Shown here in pieces: positions 58,392 through 64,000 of a DNA stretch of 64,000 nt (position 1 is its first letter; every line of letters begins with the position of its first letter). A program made the translations under genes and the position numbers. The DNA is from Amyloporia xantha (taxonomy: Eukaryota; Basidiomycota; Agaricomycetes; Polyporales; Adustoporiaceae), in the NCBI GenBank assembly GCA_036971615.1, contig JAYKKR010000007.1, forward strand, positions 1,550,001 to 1,614,000, read 5' to 3'. Below the pieces are notes generated by a model. That model made no database searches, was not told the DNA's origin, and saw nothing but the letters and a program-made list of their open reading frames with translations.

Positions 58392-59294
58392 TCACCTCCG
58401 GGCAAATGGCACCTGGAAACCTGACAGCAGCGCTCGTGCGCGATTTTGCGCACCAGCACCTGTTGCACTCGTAATGAAATGTATGTGCATACCGTACGTT
58501 TTCGGGTAGGCGTCCAGGTTGACCTCTATTTGGGGGAAGAGCGACATTGCCTCTGGGGGAAGACCGAACGAGACGACACCCGTCGCTTCGCTAGGTATGG
58601 TCTGCTGCGTTGACGGCCCTGGCATGAGAATCCCGGGAAATTCCCGCAGCCGCGGGAAGACAAACTCGACGAGCGTGCCCAAAAAGTCGTACATCTTTGG
58701 ACCCACCATGTCGACCTTGACGCCAACAGGCTGACCCGGTCGAACCCAGCCACCGATGTTTTTTCTCCCCCTAACGATCTGAACACCGTCCGTCGACCGC
58801 TGATTTCCCGAGTTCTCGGACTCCCCCGATATTGCGCGGAACGCCATGATGGGCCCAAGGAGGTTGCTACGACTAGAGAGGGCATCCTTGATCATGCTGT
58901 GCAACTGGATGCGCTCAAGAACGATCACGTTGTCCGCGGTTACGGGTGGCGGAGGTCGCTTGAAGTACTGGTCACCACCGACTGGGGGGTTGTCACGGAA
59001 CTTGGCGTACGGATCGTTGGGGTCGTACTTGGGGCGAACCACACGGGGTGGTTTGGGATTCGGATCGTGCTTGTAGGTCATATACATGATGTCGTCCCGG
59101 ACTGTGTTGTAATAGTGGTCAGAGAGACGGGCCGCGTGTGTGTCACGGACAATAATGTTTGTGTGGGGGATAGGAAGACCCTTCTCGTCACGTTTGAGTG
59201 GTTTGCGAATTTTGGGGGGTGCCCTGGTCGGGCGGATGCTCCGCACTGCTGGCGGAGCAACATGTCGGGGAGCGCGAGCGACTGCAGCACTCAT
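58392..59294 (-). CDS. MRPL7: Mitochondrial large-subunit ribosomal protein uL5m (MRPL7), 300 aa
   Basis: Binds 5S-region contacts of the mitochondrial large subunit. It is a single open exon. The N-terminal ~40 residues are Arg/Ala/Pro-rich without acidic residues, as expected of a mitochondrial targeting sequence. The L5 part begins near VLERIQLHSMIKDAL, followed by LLGPIMAFRAISGE and the L5 C-terminal domain (GWVRPGQPVGVKVDM, FLGTLVEFVFPRLREFPG, MSLFPQIEVNLDAYPK, GMHIHFITSATGA). Length is normal for the fungal protein. It lies head to head with the plus-strand CAAX-box gene, with about 370 bp between the starts, so they may share a promoter region. Confidence 0.93.
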   Translation of the reverse strand: MSAAVARAPRHVAPPAVRSIRPTRAPPKIRKPLKRDEKGLPIPHTNIIVRDTHAARLSDHYYNTVRDDIMYMTYKHDPNPKPPRVVRPKYDPNDPYAKFRDNPPVGGDQYFKRPPPPVTADNVIVLERIQLHSMIKDALSSRSNLLGPIMAFRAISGESENSGNQRSTDGVQIVRGRKNIGGWVRPGQPVGVKVDMVGPKMYDFLGTLVEFVFPRLREFPGILMPGPSTQQTIPSEATGVVSFGLPPEAMSLFPQIEVNLDAYPKTYGMHIHFITSATGAGAQNRARALLSGFQVPFARR

Positions 59295-59663
59295 CTACGA
59301 GTTATGATGAATACGGTAGTACCACTAGATGCCAAAACGTACGCACCTTGCCTTGACAGCCAACTCTAGAGCTAGCGTAAATGCCAGGCCGTCGTGTTCA
59401 CTGAAGAGATTCAAAATACTGCATGATGCGTTACCTTGGGCGGTAAGCCCTGTCTGAATATGTTAAATAACCATAGTAGAATAGATGCAGGTAAATAAAT
59501 ACAAATTCGATTCCGACCGGCCCTGCGCGCTCGCACCTGTCTCCAATCGACCTGTCCTACCGAGATACTGTCCAACTGCTGCCATTCATTTCCTTCCTTG
59601 TTTCGATATCCGTGAAGGGCAGCATTTCTTCTCATTTTCTTCTCTTTCTTTTCAATCTGGTCA
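59295..59663. other. Divergent promoter region of uL5m and the CAAX-box gene
   Basis: No coding content. C/T-rich tracts (CTTCTCATTTTCTTCTC) directly precede the ATG at 59664 and suit a leader. Confidence 0.45.
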
Positions 59664-61991
59664 ATGGCACTGACTGCTACGGCTCAATCGGCGTTTCGGG
59701 AGCCAGCATGGGACGAGGTCATCGTCCCGACCCTTCGTAAACGTGATTTAAAACGTCTTCTATTCGTTATCGTCCCCTTCTTAACGCGTCGTTTAGGTCT
59801 GAAAGATGAGAGCAACGTGCTTGCGAGGCGAATATCTGCAATTTCAATGGGTTCGGACGAGGGTACCCCCGACCTCGACCTGTACCAGTCCTCTACTTTT
59901 CTATCGCGTCGAGAGCCTGCCACCCCGCCGACACACTACACGACCAATCAGAAACCGAGCGCCATTCCTCGCCCCAGTCTACAGCAGTCCAGGACCGCGG
60001 GGGATTCACCTAATAGTTCTGGGCGCCCCTTCCACCCTGCTCGTTCGCGTACCCTTTCACAACCATATGCGCTCGACTCTCCGACTTTGTTTGACACTAC
60101 TGCATTCCCTTCAGGACCGTCTAGATCAACTTCTCCCATCATGAATGGCAAGACGACTCGCATACCCATATCCAGAGGTAGGGCTGGCAGCACGTCCAGT
60201 TATGGACAAGGTTCCGTGAATGGCACCGCGGGCAGAGCTGAACAAGGTATGTAAGTCAGAATAAATACAACTACGACACATGCTAATCTATACTGGAATA
60301 TAAGAGCTATGGCCTGTGGATGAAGGGCAGCCGTCGTATACTACACGTTCGACCGTACGGATACCGCGTAGCAAGGCTTCTGAGCTCTTCAAGGAAGCTG
60401 CACCGTTTGGCATGGACTCTCGCATGTCGTCACAACACGACTTCGATCATGATTCCGTTGATGTCCACCGCTTTTCCACCGAATCTGAGGAGCGCCCATT
60501 CGAACATTGGTATCGGGGTGATGTCTCTCGGAATGGGGGTGTCGGTGAATTACGCGTGGGCAAGCGAGAGGAGATGCTCGATATTGCAAATTACGGACAT
60601 TCGCTCCACAAGGCTTCTTTCCGGACTGCTCGCAGCAACTTTTCTAGATCAAGATCGACTTCTAGGGGGAGGGACCTCTCGAGCTCACGATACGGGCCAA
60701 GGCCACGGGCAGAGAGTATCAACGGAACGGTCAGGCAGAGCATCTACCTGGATGAAGACGAAAACGTGAAAGATGGCAGTATGGTGCTAGACGAGCAGCC
60801 ACCGACGGAGTTCGAAGCAGAGAGCGATGATTACGAGGAGCAAGACGAAGTGTATGAGCGCAATGCGGTCTCTAACCCATAATGCCACCCTTTCCGCGCC
60901 TTCATTGGCACTTAACACGTCGCAACTGGGGCATACGGATATGTCGCGGCATAAACCCACGCAATCAAATATGTCCCGTATACCCACCCCAACGTCCCTG
61001 CGGCAATTGTCCGCACCTCCACGCACGCCCACACCAACGAAGCCTGTACGCAGTGCTTCTGAGAACACGTCCGCTTCAACACCTTCCACCCCTACATCAC
61101 AGCGCTTGCCCCGCTCGCAATCCCAGCCGCAGACAACTACCCAAGTCCGCGCCTACAGTCAAACGGAAGGCGAAGAGCCCTGCAACCACAGCCTCCGTAT
61201 CTACAGCAAAGAAGGCCAAAACAAAGCCACCTTCTTCCATGCGTAGGACCGTCCCTCAAAAGAGCGAGAACAGGAGGTCGATTGGACAATACCCGGCACC
61301 GGATGGTGATGACATAGTGGACGCTATTCCCTCTTGGACCCAGCCTATTCCACCGAGTGGAAACTGGGACGATGTGAGTTCCGCCTGCCCGAACACTGAT
61401 CAAATTTCGTTGATTTATATCCGGACATAGGTAGTCCTCCCCGTTGTTGCGCGCAAGAAGGGCCTTGAGAATCATTACTCAACAGCCGATGGAAGCCCAC
61501 GGGAGAAGCAGAAGACTGGAAGTGAGATCTATGAACCGGTAAGTGTCGCGAAGGTCTCTCCTCTCGGTGTAATCACCTCCTGGCTCCTGTACAATCTCAT
61601 TAATGATCATGGTTGCCAGGCGCCAGGCACGTTCGGATATGACTATTCGAAATATCGGCGACAGCCGCCGGCCAATGGAGAAGAGCATATACCGATGGAC
61701 GAGTTCGGCCATAAAACGGATGCTGACGAGGTCAAATATGTGGATGAACAGCCATCACCACAAGCACCAGCCACCCTTAGGCCCAGCGAGTCGGACCATG
61801 ATCAACTCCATCCTCGTATTTCTCCTCCACCTTCACCCCCGCCGTTTGCACATTATGCAGCAGCACAGGTCGCACTACGGAATGGAGGACCCCAGGTTGT
61901 GCAACCAGCTTCTGAAACGCAGAAACTCGAGCATGACACCGGGACAGATGATGATGGAGGGGCGGGCTGTTGCAAGTGCGTTATTATGTGA
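59664..61991 (+). CDS. Long disordered protein with C-terminal CAAX prenylation box, unknown function
   Basis: The first exon 59664-60246 starts MALTATAQSAFREPAWDEVIV and has a helical N-terminus (TLRKRDLKRLLFVIVPFL). After an intron (60247-60304) a long Ser/Pro/Arg-rich part follows with ELWPVDEGQPSY, SNFSRSRSTSRGRD and an acidic end. The reading frame changes near 60850-60890 (into TPTSLRQLSAPPRTP) and again near 61140 (into KAKSPATTASVSTAKK) with no convincing introns. Then come SWTQPIPPSGNWDD, an intron, VVLPVVARKKGLENHY, an intron, GTFGYDYSKYRRQ, and the end GGAGCCKCVIM. CVIM is a farnesylation-type CAAX box with extra Cys for possible palmitoylation, so a membrane-anchored protein is likely. 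The two frame changes are either unusual introns, sequence errors or real breaks. Confidence 0.65.
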
Positions 61992-62475
61992 TGTGACATT
62001 TTGGTTTTGGCAGTTCGTTCTCTTGACACTCGGGCCCCCTTTTTATCTCTTCTTTTCCACGCATTTTATGGGAGCCATATGACTTCCATGTATCATGTTT
62101 GTTGTAAGTGGGTTTTCTACCTTATCGACTCCTACATTCGTCACCCATGCAGCTGTGGCCGTGGTGTCCCATGCTTAGGCGCCACCGGCGTTCATACTCA
62201 CTGTTAGTTTATCCAGCGTGTTTCACCACGAAATGGAGACACGCATTGTTTTCTATCATACATGTACCATTGTTGAGCATCCAATTTCATATTTCGTAAC
62301 AGGGTCTGTCGCGTCGGTTTGCATAGACACTCATTCCTTATCTCCCTCATACCCTACATGTCTGCATTATTCTACGATCGCATATCTCTCCTAACGCATA
62401 CCAGATTTCGTTGCCTCCCGTTCAAATAACATAATTCGCAGCCACCAGACAAGTCCAGACCTTCCCTTCCTTCGT
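61992..62475. other. Intergenic stretch between converging genes
   Basis: 3' flanks of the CAAX-box gene and the M64 gene; nothing else recognised. Confidence 0.45.
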
Positions 62476-64000
62476 TTACGGCCCGCATCTGCTGAGGACC
62501 TCGTACTCCCTACGAGCTGTAAGAAGATTGTTCTTGTCAACACGGACCTCGGGTGTGGTGAACCTGACATCCACGGTGTACGTCCCCAAGGCAAGCTCGT
62601 TGTCATCGACTTCCAGTCTGGTCTTGTTGGTGAACGCCTCGAGCACTTCATGATCTTTCATCCACGTGATCGTATAACTCTCCTCCACATCCACCAGCGT
62701 CTTCTCTGAACTGCGCAAGCGGAACCAGATCGAGTTCGAGACTCCTTTTCCAAGCTGTAACCTTGTGAGCACTCGTCAGCTCCTCGGTCTCTTCCGCGAA
62801 ATTTGAGGAGCTTCCTGAGCTGGTACAGCCTGCACGCAGATTCTCGATGAGATCCACGCGTCTCAGCAACGACATCCAAAGACCCTCGAGGCAAACTCTG
62901 CAGAAATTGGGCGTCGTGACGATGCGCATGAGACAATCTTCGTTGGTAGGGCGATACGATGTCTCGTTCACATCCGAAAACCTGCGTTTGGCCATGATAG
63001 TCAGCATTTGATCGGAATCATGATATAATACGCTGGGGCGATGTTCCGCAGCAGAATAGAGGTCAAATAGTGATCGGAAAGGGAGCTGTAGCAGCGGTAA
63101 GAATTTAAAACTCACGTAGGGAATACGCCGTGATAGCCAGGGGTTGCGATGAATCTAAATGAACCCATGGGCGCAATCTTAGTGAAGTTCTTCATGTGTG
63201 AGTAATCAACTGACTCTTTCTCATCTCCAAACTCTAACACCTCAACACTACACAACTGTGCAACTCCTTCCCTGCCGCTGTTCATCAGAGTAAACTTGAC
63301 CTCATGTTCTCCGTTATCCAGACCTCCGTCTCGGTGTACATCGTAATGCCACCGGTCAACGCCGATATCCTGCCGCGGAGTCCAAAGCAAGTCGTTCCCG
63401 TCCAATTCTACGTGCAGGTCATTCTTTTCCGGCAAGCCCGAAAGCGAGAAGCGCACGAGGTGCCTCGAATAGGTTCCAGAAGAATTGAATTTGACCGACC
63501 AAGGATCCGTAGTATTGAGCATCGTCCACGGATATGCTTGCATCGGCATCACAGAGCGTTCCACGCGGAACTCAGTGGAGTTGATAGCATCGGAGCGCAG
63601 CGAGTGAGAAGGTTCCGTAAACCAGTGTGTCCATGAGACGCTTTCCACACTTTGCGCAGCGTTTACTCCGAAATAATCAGGACCACCATCGTATTCCTCT
63701 CCTACTTCGATTATCGAGTGCCCAAGCTCGTGTCTATGATATCGTCAGGTAGAGTTGCCGTAAAACATTTGTGATGCGTACCGGAGAACGAGAGCACCAT
63801 TCGCAAGGGATGGTGTGATAACGCTACCGCGCGGGAATATATTAGGAGCTAGAGACTATATGGATGCATGGGGCTCACGTGAAGTCTCCTCCCAACCCTG
63901 TTCAACATTGATAAGTCAGATGACAAGCTGAAATATCTACAGGAGCGGCTTCTTACCCCCGTAGAGCGGATCGTTACCTGGAGCATTTAGATTCAGCACG
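62476..64000 (-). CDS. M64 family (IgA-peptidase-like) metallopeptidase, 5' end cut by window edge
   Basis: Zinc endopeptidase family also found in fungi. Reading on the minus strand from the edge: NLNAPGNDPLYGG, GGDFT, VITPSLANGALVLR, then the zinc motif HELGH (63718-63732) followed by IIEVGEEYDGGPDY. These are the standard M64 order, with zinc-binding His residues and the catalytic Glu present. Next is a beta-rich segment (GTYSRHLVRFSLSGLP, DGNDLLWTPRQDI), then YRPTNEDCLMR, TTPNFCRVC, and a C-terminal domain (SYTITWMKDHEVLEAF, TYTVDVRFTTPEVR) ending LSRCGP at 62476. The signal peptide would be outside the window. Introns are short; splice junctions are only partly fixed. No break seen. Confidence 0.88.

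Noticed and set aside
61695..61991. The CVIM-ending frame alone as a pheromone precursor
   Set aside because: It is the last exon of a long gene with two well-defined introns upstream, not a short independent ORF.
1..64000. CRISPR arrays, tRNA or rRNA genes, LTR or DNA transposon coding regions
   Set aside because: None seen on reading both strands; tRNA genes with introns could be missed by eye.

Overview
The window looks like nuclear DNA of a mushroom-forming basidiomycete. Genes are cut by many short introns (about 50-60 bp, GT..AG, with C/TAG and several AAG acceptors). The conserved genes are typical fungal ones: RPAP1, a septation-initiation-type kinase, a mitochondrial ribosomal protein uL5, an L1-domain nucleolar protein and an M64 metallopeptidase. 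All gene models below were spliced by eye; no search was run.

Left half (1-30.1 kb): an accessory region made of two related ~15-kb cassettes. Cassette 1 (1-15.3 kb) carries a serine carboxypeptidase 3' part, a fragment of a von Willebrand A (VWA) gene, a stand-alone 80-residue protein (S1), an intact VWA gene, a degenerate gene of family A, and two divergently oriented members of a multi-exon helical family (B1 on minus, C1 on plus). Cassette 2 (16.1-30.1 kb) carries a zinc-cluster-like fragment, a truncated carboxypeptidase copy, an intact VWA gene, a family A gene, two divergent S genes (S2, S3), a dead B copy (B2) and an intact C copy (C2). Exon lengths and intron phases match between copies almost base for base, so the models support each other.

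Two links stand out. (1) The S protein is a free-standing version of the C-terminal domain of the VWA proteins; even the last intron sits at the same place in the same phase. (2) B and C are one family: a long helical N-terminal part and a short conserved, probably beta-rich C-terminal domain. I recognise no described family for A, B/C or S, so this is the best candidate for an undescribed system in the window.

Right half (30.1-64 kb): mostly single-copy conserved genes separated by large gene-poor stretches. These are RPAP1 (minus), an NADPH:quinone-reductase-like enzyme (minus), an L1-domain ribosome biogenesis protein (minus), a Cdc7/SepH-type kinase with a C-terminal repeat region (minus), uL5m (minus), a long disordered protein ending in a prenylation box (plus) and an M64 peptidase cut by the right edge (minus). 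Two tiny TATA-driven ORFs (48 and 64 residues) about 5 kb apart end in the same last residues. No tRNA, rRNA, CRISPR array or recognisable transposase was seen.
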